From contig CBIHLX010000011.1 in assembly GCA_966210935.1 (NCBI GenBank), positions 1 through 22,575 on the forward strand: 22,575 bases of DNA, written 5' to 3'. Source of the DNA: CBIHLX01 sp966210935. Its GTDB lineage: Bacteria > Patescibacteriota > Saccharimonadia > Saccharimonadales > Saccharimonadaceae. Positions 1-7,044 of the stretch are shown here, in pieces. The translations under genes and the position numbers were made by a program. Under the pieces are notes generated by a model. That model saw only the letters and a list, made by a program, of their open reading frames with translations. It had not been told where the DNA came from and did no database searches. Position 1 is the stretch's first letter. Each line of letters begins with the position of its first letter.

Positions 1-253
1 TGCGCGTATCGCACGTCCCTACCGTCTGCCAGCCTTGACCAAACTGTGTTCGAGCATATCCTGTTTTTGGTGCTCGACCTTTGACAGCAAGCTTCGCCAG
101 CTCATTAACAGCCGGTCCGGTCGCAGACCTCGAGACACTGGGCGATGGTAACTCTTGCTGCCATGTTGCCGGATGAGTGAGAAGGGTAACGACACTGATC
201 ACCAGAAGTGTAATTGCCATAATAATCCGGCGTCGTCGGTATGCGTTCTTCAT
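1..253 (-). CDS. Secreted HNH (DUF1524/GmrSD C-terminal-like) endonuclease, N-terminal part
   Basis: The reading frame is open from an ATG at 253 to the window edge (84 codons), so the gene is partial at its 3' end. The first 30 residues hold a basic stretch (Arg7-Arg9 region) followed by a hydrophobic segment (about 10-27), which fits a signal peptide or membrane anchor. After a short linker comes the block LAVKGRAPKTGYAR, then FGQGWQTVGTCDTR. That block resembles the start of the DUF1524 family of secreted HNH nucleases, where CDTRN leads into the catalytic domain. The catalytic His/Asn residues lie outside the window and cannot be checked. Known for the family: extracellular or membrane-attached DNases. 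Inferred role: breaking down external nucleic acid for nucleotide uptake. A perfect -10 box sits 6 nt before the ATG, and the gene is divergent from the aminopeptidase with only 31 bp between the starts. The upstream extension of the plus-strand aminopeptidase frame overlaps this gene and is not believed. Confidence 0.72.
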   Translation of the reverse strand, partial: MKNAYRRRRIIMAITLLVISVVTLLTHPATWQQELPSPSVSRSATGPAVNELAKLAVKGRAPKTGYARTQFGQGWQTVGTCDTR

Positions 254-259
254 ATGCTT

Positions 260-265
260 ATTATA
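260..265 (-). promoter_or_regulatory. -10 box of the HNH nuclease gene (leaderless)
   Basis: TATAAT on the minus strand ends 6 nt before the ATG at 253. The transcript start is therefore expected at or next to the A of the start codon. There is no SD and no clear -35. Confidence 0.55.
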
Positions 266-269
266 CCTT

Positions 270-278
270 TGTTACAAT
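270..278 (+). promoter_or_regulatory. Extended -10 promoter of the M1 aminopeptidase gene (leaderless)
   Basis: TGtTACAAT (TG at 270-271, hexamer 273-278) ends 6 nt before the ATG at 285. The module TACAATaagagtATG is nearly identical to TACAATaagactATG in front of the ABC ATPase gene at 17825. There is no usable SD. Confidence 0.5.
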
Positions 279-284
279 AAGAGT

Positions 285-2810
285 ATGCATACTGTATCTC
301 GACTCATCGACCACTTCCAGCCAAGTCATTACACGCTGTCACTAAACCTGCAGCGTGTTGACCGTAAATTTTCTGGTATCGTTACCCTCGAAGGACTAGC
401 GCTCGAGGGCGCCCAGTTTGTTAGCTTGCACGCCAAAGATTTAACTATTGACTCAATTACACTCGACGGCAAAGCGACAACCTGGAACGTTGGCGACAAT
501 GACGAGATTCATATCGCCCGCCCAAGCACTGACGAAACGACTCATACAGTTGTTGTTAGCTTTAACGGCACTATAACCGACGCCATGCACGGCCTCTACC
601 CTTGCTACTACGAACACCAGGGGATCAAAAAGGAATTACTCGCCACCCAATTTGAAAGCCACCACGCCCGTGAAGTCTTCCCATGCATAGATGAGCCGGA
701 GGCCAAAGCGACCTTCGACGTCACGCTCACAACTGAACAAGATATCACCGTCCTTGGTAATATGCCTATTCGCTATCAAACCACCGAAAACGGCCTACTG
801 GTCACCAGCTTTGACACCACGCCTCGTATGAGCACCTATCTGCTAGCCTGGGTGACGGGCGAGCTTCATAGTAAAACCGCTCGCACTAAAGACGGCGTCG
901 AAGTGAATATATGGGCGACGCCAGCGCAGCCAGCCGAGAGCCTAGACTTCGCCCTTGATATCGCGGTTCGCTCAATTGAGTTCTATAATGACTACTTCGG
1001 CGTTGCCTATCCGCTTCCAAAAAGCGACCACGTTGCCCTACCGGATTTCAGTAGCGGCGCTATGGAAAACTGGGGGCTCGTCACATACCGAGAGGTAGCT
1101 CTTCTGGCCGACCCAAAGAAAAGCAGCATCAGCAGCAAGCACTACATTGCCACTGTCATTGCCCACGAACTGGCGCATCAGTGGTTCGGCAACCTCGTCA
1201 CTATGCGCTGGTGGAATAACCTTTGGCTCAACGAAAGCTTTGCAACCCTTATGGAATACATTGCTATCGACGCCCTACAGCCCGACTGGAATATTTGGCT
1301 CGATTTCTCGACCTACGAAAGCATCATTGCCCTAAAACGCGACGCAATTGATGGCGTCCAGGCTGTACAAGTGGACGTCAATCACCCAGACGAAATAAGC
1401 ACACTGTTTGACGGCGCAATCGTCTACGCCAAGGGTGCCCGCTTACTACGCATGCTCCAGCACTACATTGGCCATGAAGCGTTTCAAGCCGGCCTTCGTG
1501 ACTACTTCACTCAGCACGCCTACAAAAACACCGAAGCCGACGACCTATGGAGCGCCCTTGGCAACGCCAGCGGCAAGGACATCACCAGCTTCATGAACAC
1601 ATGGATCTCTACTAGTGGCTACCCGGTCGTATCGGTTGAGCAACAAGGAGAAACTGTTACTGTATCTCAGCAACAGTTCTTCGTCGGACCACACCGGCCG
1701 TCTAACAAAGTATGGCCAATCCCGCTTGGCTCAACCTGCTCAGAAATGCCAAGCGTACTTGAAAGTCAGACGCTCACTGTCCAGCGACACCACACAACGC
1801 CACTACGCTTCAATACAGAAGATGCTGGTCATTTTATTACAAACTACTCGCCAGAACTTTTAGAACGACTCGTTAGTGAAATTCGCAGCGGCTCACTTGA
1901 TACCGTCAGTCGCCTACAGCTCCTTAACGAGCAGACCCTCATAGCGCGCTCAGAGTCTGGCGATAGCTCTCTGCTCATTCCAATGCTCGACGCCTACAAG
2001 GCGGAAACCAAGGAATCCGTCTGGGACGTGATCTCACTCGCCGTTGGTGAACTTAAGAAGTTTGTTGAAGACACCGAGGAAGAACCGCTTCTAAAGCAGC
2101 TCGCCAAGAACCTCGCCAAAGATATGTACGATCACCTTGGCTGGGAAGCAAAGGAGGGTGAGCCCGAAGAAGACACCAAGCTACGAGCAACTATCATCGG
2201 AACAATGCTATACAGCGAAGACGCGGCCGTCATCGAAGAGGTGTACACTCGATTTCTTAACACCAAACTTACAGAGCTCAACCCAGAACTCCGTAGTCTC
2301 ATTATAGGCGCAGCAGTACGTCACCACGGTAATCCTGATCTGATTGACAGCCTGTTACAAGAACACAAAGTCAGCAACTCAGCCGAGCTGCAGCTCGATA
2401 TTGTCAGCGGGTTGACTTCGTCAAAAGACCCGCTTGTTCTTACTCGACTTCTCGACCTTATTAAAGACGAGACTGTCGTGCGCCACCAAGATGTCGTCCG
2501 CTGGTACACCGGCATTCTCCGCAACCGCTACGGACGAGAGCTAGCCTGGGACTGGATGCGTCAAAACTGGTCATGGATCGAGGAAACCTTCAAGGGTGAC
2601 AAGAGCTACGATGACTACCCGCGCTACACCGCCAGCGGCCTCATGACCCGCCAACACCTCGATGAATATATCGACTTCTTTAGTAAGTTAAAAGAGATCC
2701 CAGCCCTCACTCGCGTCATTAACATGGGCATCAGTGAACTCGAGGGTCGCGTTGATCTCATCGAGCGCGATAGTGAAAAAGTCCGTAGCGCACTGCGCCG
2801 TCTAGCGTAA
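285..2810 (+). CDS. M1 family zinc aminopeptidase (PepN/ERAP-like)
   Basis: A protein of 841 aa from the ATG at 285. A longer frame from 177 exists but overlaps the divergent nuclease gene and contains the promoter, so 285 is chosen. The N-terminal beta-sheet domain (about 1-190) is followed by the catalytic domain with the exopeptidase motif GAMEN (258-262) and HELAH (294-298); with E317 in NESFA these give zinc ligands H294, H298 and E317, base E295, and Y381 as the likely transition-state tyrosine. The last 300 or so residues form a helical ERAP1_C-like domain. Length is normal for the family. It removes N-terminal amino acids from peptides. No signal peptide is visible, so it is probably cytoplasmic. 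In an amino-acid auxotroph it would finish the breakdown of imported peptides. The 3' end overlaps the convergent rnhB-yraN gene by 9 bp. Confidence 0.95.
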   Translation: MHTVSRLIDHFQPSHYTLSLNLQRVDRKFSGIVTLEGLALEGAQFVSLHAKDLTIDSITLDGKATTWNVGDNDEIHIARPSTDETTHTVVVSFNGTITDAMHGLYPCYYEHQGIKKELLATQFESHHAREVFPCIDEPEAKATFDVTLTTEQDITVLGNMPIRYQTTENGLLVTSFDTTPRMSTYLLAWVTGELHSKTARTKDGVEVNIWATPAQPAESLDFALDIAVRSIEFYNDYFGVAYPLPKSDHVALPDFSSGAMENWGLVTYREVALLADPKKSSISSKHYIATVIAHELAHQWFGNLVTMRWWNNLWLNESFATLMEYIAIDALQPDWNIWLDFSTYESIIALKRDAIDGVQAVQVDVNHPDEISTLFDGAIVYAKGARLLRMLQHYIGHEAFQAGLRDYFTQHAYKNTEADDLWSALGNASGKDITSFMNTWISTSGYPVVSVEQQGETVTVSQQQFFVGPHRPSNKVWPIPLGSTCSEMPSVLESQTLTVQRHHTTPLRFNTEDAGHFITNYSPELLERLVSEIRSGSLDTVSRLQLLNEQTLIARSESGDSSLLIPMLDAYKAETKESVWDVISLAVGELKKFVEDTEEEPLLKQLAKNLAKDMYDHLGWEAKEGEPEEDTKLRATIIGTMLYSEDAAVIEEVYTRFLNTKLTELNPELRSLIIGAAVRHHGNPDLIDSLLQEHKVSNSAELQLDIVSGLTSSKDPLVLTRLLDLIKDETVVRHQDVVRWYTGILRNRYGRELAWDWMRQNWSWIEETFKGDKSYDDYPRYTASGLMTRQHLDEYIDFFSKLKEIPALTRVINMGISELEGRVDLIERDSEKVRSALRRLA

Positions 2811-3737
2811 CTCAATAAAATCTTCGACACGGGGCGGCTCGCCCGTCACACTCGCTGCAGCAAGCAAGAGCTCAGCAGGTGACGGGTGTGATGTTTCATA
2901 AATTTGAGCGGCAAACTTCATCTGCGCCAGCTTCTTTGGGGTAATTGCCGCCATACCCCCACCTTGTGCAGCCTGACGGCGGTATTTTACCTCCGTGAAG
3001 TACCTAGTGTCGCCACACTGACTAATAATATCGATTTCACAGTATTTAGTTTTCCAGTTTCGTTCGATGATCTCATGTCCATTTGACAGGAGGTAATCAG
3101 CAACGGCCGATTCGGCAAGATCACCGATTCGCTCGATCGGCTTTTTGCGCTCTTTAGCAGACACGTCCACTTCAGCCTGGTATTTTTTTAACGGACCAAA
3201 GCTAAGACGATGTAGCGGTGTTACGCCAAGATGATCAATTGCCGACCGATGAGCGGCTGTTCCATAACCAACATGACCCCCAAAGCCGTACCCGGGGAAA
3301 ATCCCATCCTGCAGCACCATGAACTTGTCACGCGCAACCTTGGCCACAATAGACGCGGCGCTAACGCTCGGTACCAACAAGTCAGCTTTCGGCATAGTTG
3401 TGACATATTTACCTTTTGTCGTATCATTAAGAAAGTTAATGGTCCCGTCAATCATAATCTCATGGTACGGAACCTTAATCTGCTCTACAGCGCGACGAGT
3501 CGCCAGTCGTAACGCCGCCGATAATCCAACTTCGTCAATCTCGTCAGCATGCACCCAGCCAAGCCCAAAGCCTGCAGCTTTTTCACGAATCTCTATATCA
3601 AGCGCTTCGCGCCGCTTCTTACTTAACTTCTTACTGTCCGTCAGGCCTTCAATTGAAACCCCACCAAGCACTACCGCTCCAACTACGAGTGGCCCTGCCC
3701 ACGGCCCACGGCCAACCTCATCTATACCAAGAATCAT
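2802..3737 (-). CDS. rnhB: Ribonuclease HII fused to a YraN (UPF0102) nuclease-like domain
   Basis: A protein of 311 aa. Residues 1-190 are RNase HII: IDEVGRG gives D6 and E7, IDG gives D97, and KAD before VSAASIVAKVARD gives D119, so the four acidic catalytic residues are present. It cuts the RNA strand of RNA-DNA hybrids and removes misincorporated ribonucleotides. Residues about 203-311 match YraN/UPF0102, a restriction-endonuclease-fold family: a variant of the usual GEIDLIA (CEIDIIS, 233-239) and EVKYR (249-253). In many bacteria rplS, rnhB and yraN are neighbouring genes; here the last two are one polypeptide and rplS is directly upstream. The C-terminal domain's function is unproven in any bacterium I can name with certainty. 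A TAGAAT box 8 nt before the ATG may allow leaderless expression. The 3' end overlaps the aminopeptidase gene tail-to-tail. Confidence 0.93.
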   Translation of the reverse strand: MILGIDEVGRGPWAGPLVVGAVVLGGVSIEGLTDSKKLSKKRREALDIEIREKAAGFGLGWVHADEIDEVGLSAALRLATRRAVEQIKVPYHEIMIDGTINFLNDTTKGKYVTTMPKADLLVPSVSAASIVAKVARDKFMVLQDGIFPGYGFGGHVGYGTAAHRSAIDHLGVTPLHRLSFGPLKKYQAEVDVSAKERKKPIERIGDLAESAVADYLLSNGHEIIERNWKTKYCEIDIISQCGDTRYFTEVKYRRQAAQGGGMAAITPKKLAQMKFAAQIYETSHPSPAELLLAAASVTGEPPRVEDFIELR

Positions 3738-3745
3738 ATGTATCT

Positions 3746-3751
3746 ATTCTA
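3746..3751 (-). promoter_or_regulatory. Possible -10 box of rnhB-yraN
   Basis: TAGAAT on the minus strand ends 8 nt before the ATG at 3737, with no SD between. It lies next to a short dyad (CTACA, five bases, TGTAG, at 3749-3763). It is weaker than the other -10 boxes here; readthrough from rplS past the terminator is an alternative. Confidence 0.3.
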
Positions 3752-3767
3752 CAGATTTTGTAGACAC

Positions 3768-3799
3768 AAAAAAACACCGCCGTAATGGCGGTGTTTTTT
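3768..3799 (-). terminator. Bidirectional intrinsic terminator after rplS
   Basis: A perfect 7-bp stem (CACCGCC at 3775-3781, loop of 5, GGCGGTG at 3787-3793) is flanked by A7 and T6, so it reads as hairpin plus U-tract in both directions. It lies 9 nt after the rplS stop codon and ahead of rnhB, and ends the rplS transcript. A near relative is found at 17950-17987. Confidence 0.88.
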
Positions 3800-3807
3800 A
3801 AGCGATA

Positions 3808-4227
3808 TTATTTTGCTTCTTCACTGGCTTCTTCGGCCTTAGGAGCTTCAGTCACCTTGTTAACTTCTTCGCGGTTAAAGTCTTTAGCAGCGAGACGAGC
3901 GCTCTTACCGCTACGGCCACGCAGGAATGACAGGTAGTTACGGCGAACCTTAGCACGGCGCATGATTTCAATCTTCTCTACGAGTGGGCTGTGGAGAAGG
4001 AAGCTCTTCTCAACGCCGACACCGCTTGCAATCTTACGGACAGTAATACGGCTCGTGTGTGACTTCTTGTTGTCAGTACGGATGACAAGACCTTCAAAGA
4101 TCTGGACACGCTCTTTGTTGCCTTCTTTAATCTTCTGGTGAACGCGAACTGTGTCACCGCTGCGAGCGTCAACAACGCCAGCTTTTTTCTGCTCTTCGTT
4201 AACTTTTTGGATTAGTGCGAAACTCAT
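3808..4227 (-). CDS. rplS: Large-subunit ribosomal protein bL19
   Basis: A protein of 139 aa. Residues 1-115 carry the bL19 fold signature: SGDTVRVHQKIKEGNKERVQ near the start, FEGLVIR, the basic SHTSRITVRKI segment, VGVEKSFLLHSP and a KVRRNYLSFLRGRSGKSARL tail. bL19 sits at the 30S-50S interface and is part of the 50S subunit. After the usual end of the family there are about 20 extra residues, rich in Glu, Ala and Lys and probably disordered. The ATG at 4227 has a GAGGT SD about 8 nt upstream, unlike many neighbours. The gene has its own extended -10 promoter, a leader of about 100 nt with a possible long-range helix, and a strong terminator, so it is a single-gene unit. Confidence 0.96.
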   Translation of the reverse strand: MSFALIQKVNEEQKKAGVVDARSGDTVRVHQKIKEGNKERVQIFEGLVIRTDNKKSHTSRITVRKIASGVGVEKSFLLHSPLVEKIEIMRRAKVRRNYLSFLRGRSGKSARLAAKDFNREEVNKVTEAPKAEEASEEAK

Positions 4228-4329
4228 AATTTTTACCTCAGTTAATATCTTGCTGCCTAATAGCTGGCCACGTAGTTGTACGGCTACGGCTCCACGCCAT
4301 TGAACAAGATGTTTAATCTATACAATCAA
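4228..4329 (-). promoter_or_regulatory. Structured 5' leader of rplS, candidate ribosomal-protein leader
   Basis: The transcript from the promoter at 4336-4363 would have about 100 nt before the ATG. In it ATCTTG (plus-strand 4305-4310) can pair with CAAGAT (4247-4252), and flanking TTAA segments can extend the helix across a small bulge. The enclosed arm contains GTAG/CTAC (with GCC/GGC beyond) as a second stem. The SD (GAGGT) follows directly after the closing strand. Structured L19 leaders are known in Firmicutes and Flavobacteria; similarity of this one to them is not established. Confidence 0.45.
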
Positions 4330-4335
4330 TCGTTG

Positions 4336-4363
4336 ATTATAGCATACTTATGCGTAATTTGAA
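4336..4363 (-). promoter_or_regulatory. rplS promoter, extended -10
   Basis: TGCTATAAT (hexamer 4336-4341, TG at 4343-4344) with TTCAAA at 4358-4363 as a fair -35, spacer 16. The expected start is near 4329, giving a leader of about 100 nt. Confidence 0.65.
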
Positions 4364-4379
4364 AGGCGTTAGACTACTT

Positions 4380-4826
4380 TTACTCAGGCAGATAGCCGGT
4401 TTTTACCAAGGCTTGGTGCGCCAAAACAGATTTATTACCATACGCTGCAAAAACTTCCGGATTTAGGCAATGAATATCTTTAATCTCAGATCCGATTGGA
4501 ATCACCAGTTCATCGGCCGGCACCGCCAAGCCGGCCTCAAAAACGGTCCAGTGTAGCATCAGTTCGCCGCGGCCAGTCGCAACAGGTCCACTTACGGTTG
4601 TACGTAGTACAAAATCCGTTAACTGTGCTTTTTTAATACCGATCTCTTCATGAAGTTCGCGTAGAGCCGCAGTGTCAGGATTCTCGCCACGGTCAATACC
4701 ACCACCCGGTAGATTGTATCGACCGCTTTTTCGGCTTTCAACAAAAATAACATTGTTACTTTCGTCACGAATGATCACCTTAGCAGCAGGCCTCACTTCG
4801 CGTCCTTTTGAAGTAATCAAATTCAT
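4380..4826 (-). CDS. Nudix hydrolase
   Basis: A protein of 148 aa. A complete Nudix box runs from G42 to I64: G, five residues, E48, seven residues, R56-E57-L58, then E60, E61, G63 and I64, all as the consensus requires. The Glu residues bind Mg2+ for hydrolysis of a nucleoside diphosphate linked to another group. The substrate cannot be told from sequence; oxidised nucleotide clean-up, mRNA cap-like processing or NDP-sugar turnover are all possible. The preceding strand (VIIRDESNNVIFVESR) and LHWTVFEA fit the Nudix fold. The gene stands alone with the strongest promoter seen in this window, only 9 nt before the ATG, so its mRNA is probably leaderless. Confidence 0.9.
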   Translation of the reverse strand: MNLITSKGREVRPAAKVIIRDESNNVIFVESRKSGRYNLPGGGIDRGENPDTAALRELHEEIGIKKAQLTDFVLRTTVSGPVATGRGELMLHWTVFEAGLAVPADELVIPIGSEIKDIHCLNPEVFAAYGNKSVLAHQALVKTGYLPE

Positions 4827-4835
4827 AATTATGAT

Positions 4836-4863
4836 ATTATATCACTATTATAAATTTAGTCAA
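4836..4863 (-). promoter_or_regulatory. Consensus sigma-70-type promoter of the Nudix gene
   Basis: TTGACT (4858-4863), spacer of 16, TATAAT (4836-4841), then 9 nt to the ATG at 4826. The predicted start lies 2-3 nt before the ATG and there is no SD. Confidence 0.75.
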
Positions 4864-4869
4864 TTATTA

Positions 4870-6492
4870 CTAGATGACTCGATTAACTTCTTCGAGCGTT
4901 GTTTCGCCGCGAAGTGCCGCAAGAACACCGGCCTGTAGTAACGACACCATACCCTGCTTCTTTGCCGTAGCTTCAATCTTCTCTACATGGACGTCGGAAA
5001 CATCACCACGAAGAAACTTCTGAATTTCCTCGTCTACTATGAGCTGTTCCATAATTACCATGCGGCCCTGGTAGCCAAAAGGCACATCCTCACTAGGAGC
5101 AGGCTGCCACAATTGAAAATTCTCTAGATCGGGCCGTTCAACACCCTCTGGTAGATCTGCCAAAACGTCGCGGACATAACGCTTCGTGGCCTCATCGGGC
5201 TCATAGGCCTGCTTTGTAGTATCATGTAGGCGACGCACCAGGCGCTGGGCAATAACCAGACGAATAGCCGAACTAAAGATAGGATTAACGCCTATTAGGT
5301 CGATCATACGACTAAAGGCAGCGCTTGCTGAAGTAGCGTGGAAGCTTGATAGCACCAAGTGTCCTGTAATTGACGCTTGAATCGCTGTACGGGCAGTATC
5401 CTGGTCGCGAATCTCACCCACCATCACAATATCCGGGTCAAGACGCAAAATCGAACGTAGCGAATCGCCAAATGTCTGACCGGCCGTAGTATCGATTGGG
5501 ATCTGTGAAATACCAGTGAGTCCGTACTCGATTGGATCCTCCAGGGTAATAAGTTTGCGATCGGGCGTATTGAGCGCATTGAGCATACTATAAAGCGTTG
5601 TCGACTTACCCGAACCGGTCGGACCGACCATCAGGACCATACCGCGCGGATGACTGATGACCTCATCGATCTCCTTGCGCTGAGCATCAGGAATGCCTAA
5701 TAGATCAAGATTTAGCAGCTTTTCATCAAAATTAAAGAGGCGCAACACTGCATCCTGACCATGCATCGTCGGCACAGTCTCGACACGAATATTTAATACA
5801 TGGGTCGCATCGCCACGGGTGATTTCTTTTTGCATATGCCCCGACTGAGGCTCAGTTGCTGCTGTCGATATATTACTGCGACTTGCTAGCTCACCCATAA
5901 CAACACGATAGCGGTCTTTTTCTAACTCAGCCACCGCATGGAGCGCACCATCTACACGCATCCTGATACGAATAGCCTCTCGCGTATTTTCAATATGAAT
6001 ATCACTCGCCCCAAGACTATCAGCCTGGCTAATGATGTAGTCAAAGAGTTGGTCACTAGCAACACTATTAAGCGTCTTGCTTACTTGGGAAATAGTGTCG
6101 CTATCGCCGTGTCGTGCGATTTTAATATCGTCGTAAATGACTTCTTTTGGCGGGTCGTAACGCTGCATGAAGGCGCGAAACCCACTATTGCTAATCAAGA
6201 AAAAATGAATATTTTCGCCACGGTCATTGTAAGCGCGCTCCATATTATGAATGAGCGACTGTGGAGTTTGGCTCGTCACGCCAAAACGATACGGACTCTC
6301 ACTGTCGCTGACCATGAGTGGCACAATATAGCCTTTATACATTTCGTCGATCGTGAGAACGTCACTGACAAGCGGTAGCGTTTTTTCATATTCCCGCGTA
6401 TCCAGATATTGAAGACCAAGAATAGCCGCTCTTTCACGGGTAGCATTTTCGTCTTGTTCGCGCCGTCGCTGCTGAATCGCCTCTTCGTCCAT
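4870..6492 (-). CDS. PilB/GspE-family secretion ATPase lacking the zinc tetracysteine
   Basis: A protein of 540 aa. An N-terminal domain of about 130 residues (weak GspE_N likeness) precedes the motor: LGASDIHIE (160-168), Walker A GPTGSGKS (290-297), Asp box LITLEDPIEY (314-323), Walker B DPDIVMVGEIRD (352-363) with E360, and His box TGHLVLSSFHA (376-386). This family powers type IV pilus extension or type II secretion as a cytoplasmic hexamer. The usual C-terminal zinc module (two CxxC pairs) is replaced: RLVRRLHDTT stands where RLC..C is expected, and a Pro/Glu-rich stretch precedes GYQGR. I find no cysteine in the whole protein. PilB is more likely than a PilT-type retraction ATPase because of the length and N-terminal domain. 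No other pilus genes lie in the window. Saccharibacteria are known to have type IV pili. Its -10 box lies 7 nt before the ATG. Confidence 0.92.
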   Translation of the reverse strand: MDEEAIQQRRREQDENATRERAAILGLQYLDTREYEKTLPLVSDVLTIDEMYKGYIVPLMVSDSESPYRFGVTSQTPQSLIHNMERAYNDRGENIHFFLISNSGFRAFMQRYDPPKEVIYDDIKIARHGDSDTISQVSKTLNSVASDQLFDYIISQADSLGASDIHIENTREAIRIRMRVDGALHAVAELEKDRYRVVMGELASRSNISTAATEPQSGHMQKEITRGDATHVLNIRVETVPTMHGQDAVLRLFNFDEKLLNLDLLGIPDAQRKEIDEVISHPRGMVLMVGPTGSGKSTTLYSMLNALNTPDRKLITLEDPIEYGLTGISQIPIDTTAGQTFGDSLRSILRLDPDIVMVGEIRDQDTARTAIQASITGHLVLSSFHATSASAAFSRMIDLIGVNPIFSSAIRLVIAQRLVRRLHDTTKQAYEPDEATKRYVRDVLADLPEGVERPDLENFQLWQPAPSEDVPFGYQGRMVIMEQLIVDEEIQKFLRGDVSDVHVEKIEATAKKQGMVSLLQAGVLAALRGETTLEEVNRVI

Positions 6493-6499
6493 TACCTAA

Positions 6500-6508
6500 A
6501 CTATAACA
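6500..6508 (-). promoter_or_regulatory. Extended -10 promoter of the PilB-like gene (leaderless)
   Basis: TGtTATAGT on the minus strand (hexamer 6500-6505) ends 7 nt before the ATG at 6492, with no SD at useful spacing. Confidence 0.55.
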
Positions 6509-6529
6509 AAAAGCTCATGCTAATTATAG

Positions 6530-6538
6530 TGATAAAAT
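6530..6538 (+). promoter_or_regulatory. Extended -10 promoter of the SpoU methyltransferase gene
   Basis: TGaTAAAAT (hexamer 6533-6538) ends 8 nt before the ATG at 6547. The AAGGGG between box and ATG is SD-like but only 2 nt from the ATG, so leaderless initiation is likely, though not certain. Confidence 0.42.
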
Positions 6539-6546
6539 AAGGGGTA

Positions 6547-7044
6547 ATGCCTGAAATTATTGTCATCGCACACAATATCCGATCAACACACAATATTGGC
6601 GCCATTTTCCGCACCTCAGAAGGGTTTGGTGTTAGTAAGATTATTTTGAGTGGCTATTCACCATATCCTTCGCTCGAACGTGACACTCGCCTGCCGCATA
6701 TTCATCGGAAGCTCAATGACCAAATCCACAAGACCGCTCTCGGTGCTGAAAAAATCGTTCCATTTGAATACCAAGAGACACCAGGCATTGAGATGTTACG
6801 TGAAGCAGGCTACCGCATCGTTGGACTTGAGCAGGATAAGCGCTCTACTATACTGCCTCACTATAGCGTGCCGGACAAGGTCGCTCTCCTCCTGGGTGAA
6901 GAAGTTGAAGGAATCACCAGAGACTTACGCGCCCTCTGCGATGACTTGATTGAGATCCCGATGGTCGGACAAAAAGAATCTTTTAATGTCAGCGTTGCCA
7001 CCGGCATCGCCCTTTACGCACTCAGCTGTGCCCGCTTTAACTAA
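6547..7044 (+). CDS. SpoU/TrmH-family RNA 2'-O-methyltransferase, minimal form
   Basis: A protein of 165 aa consisting only of the SPOUT (alpha/beta knot) domain. All three family motifs are seen: motif 1 N10-x-R12 to N16-x-G18, motif 2 LLLGEEVEGI (114-123), and motif 3 IPMVGQKESFNVSVATGIALY (137-157) with N147. The enzyme transfers a methyl group from S-adenosylmethionine to a ribose 2'-OH in tRNA or rRNA. There is no N-terminal L30e-like RNA-binding domain as in RlmB, so it resembles short TrmL-like members; the exact target is unknown. It is divergent from the PilB-like gene (54 bp apart) and its last 4 bp overlap the convergent permease gene. Confidence 0.92.
   Translation: MPEIIVIAHNIRSTHNIGAIFRTSEGFGVSKIILSGYSPYPSLERDTRLPHIHRKLNDQIHKTALGAEKIVPFEYQETPGIEMLREAGYRIVGLEQDKRSTILPHYSVPDKVALLLGEEVEGITRDLRALCDDLIEIPMVGQKESFNVSVATGIALYALSCARFN

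Noticed and set aside
177..284. 36-residue N-terminal extension of the M1 aminopeptidase frame
   Set aside because: It overlaps the divergent HNH nuclease gene, includes the predicted promoter, and the family's sequence begins at the ATG at 285.
3749..3763. CTACA/TGTAG dyad next to the rnhB -10 box as an operator
   Set aside because: Only 5 bp per arm with a 5-bp centre; this can arise by chance and has no second copy that I noticed.
3319..3801. 160-codon open frame on the plus strand opposite rnhB
   Set aside because: Low-complexity Ser/Thr-rich translation with no family likeness, lying antisense to a well-conserved gene and across a terminator.
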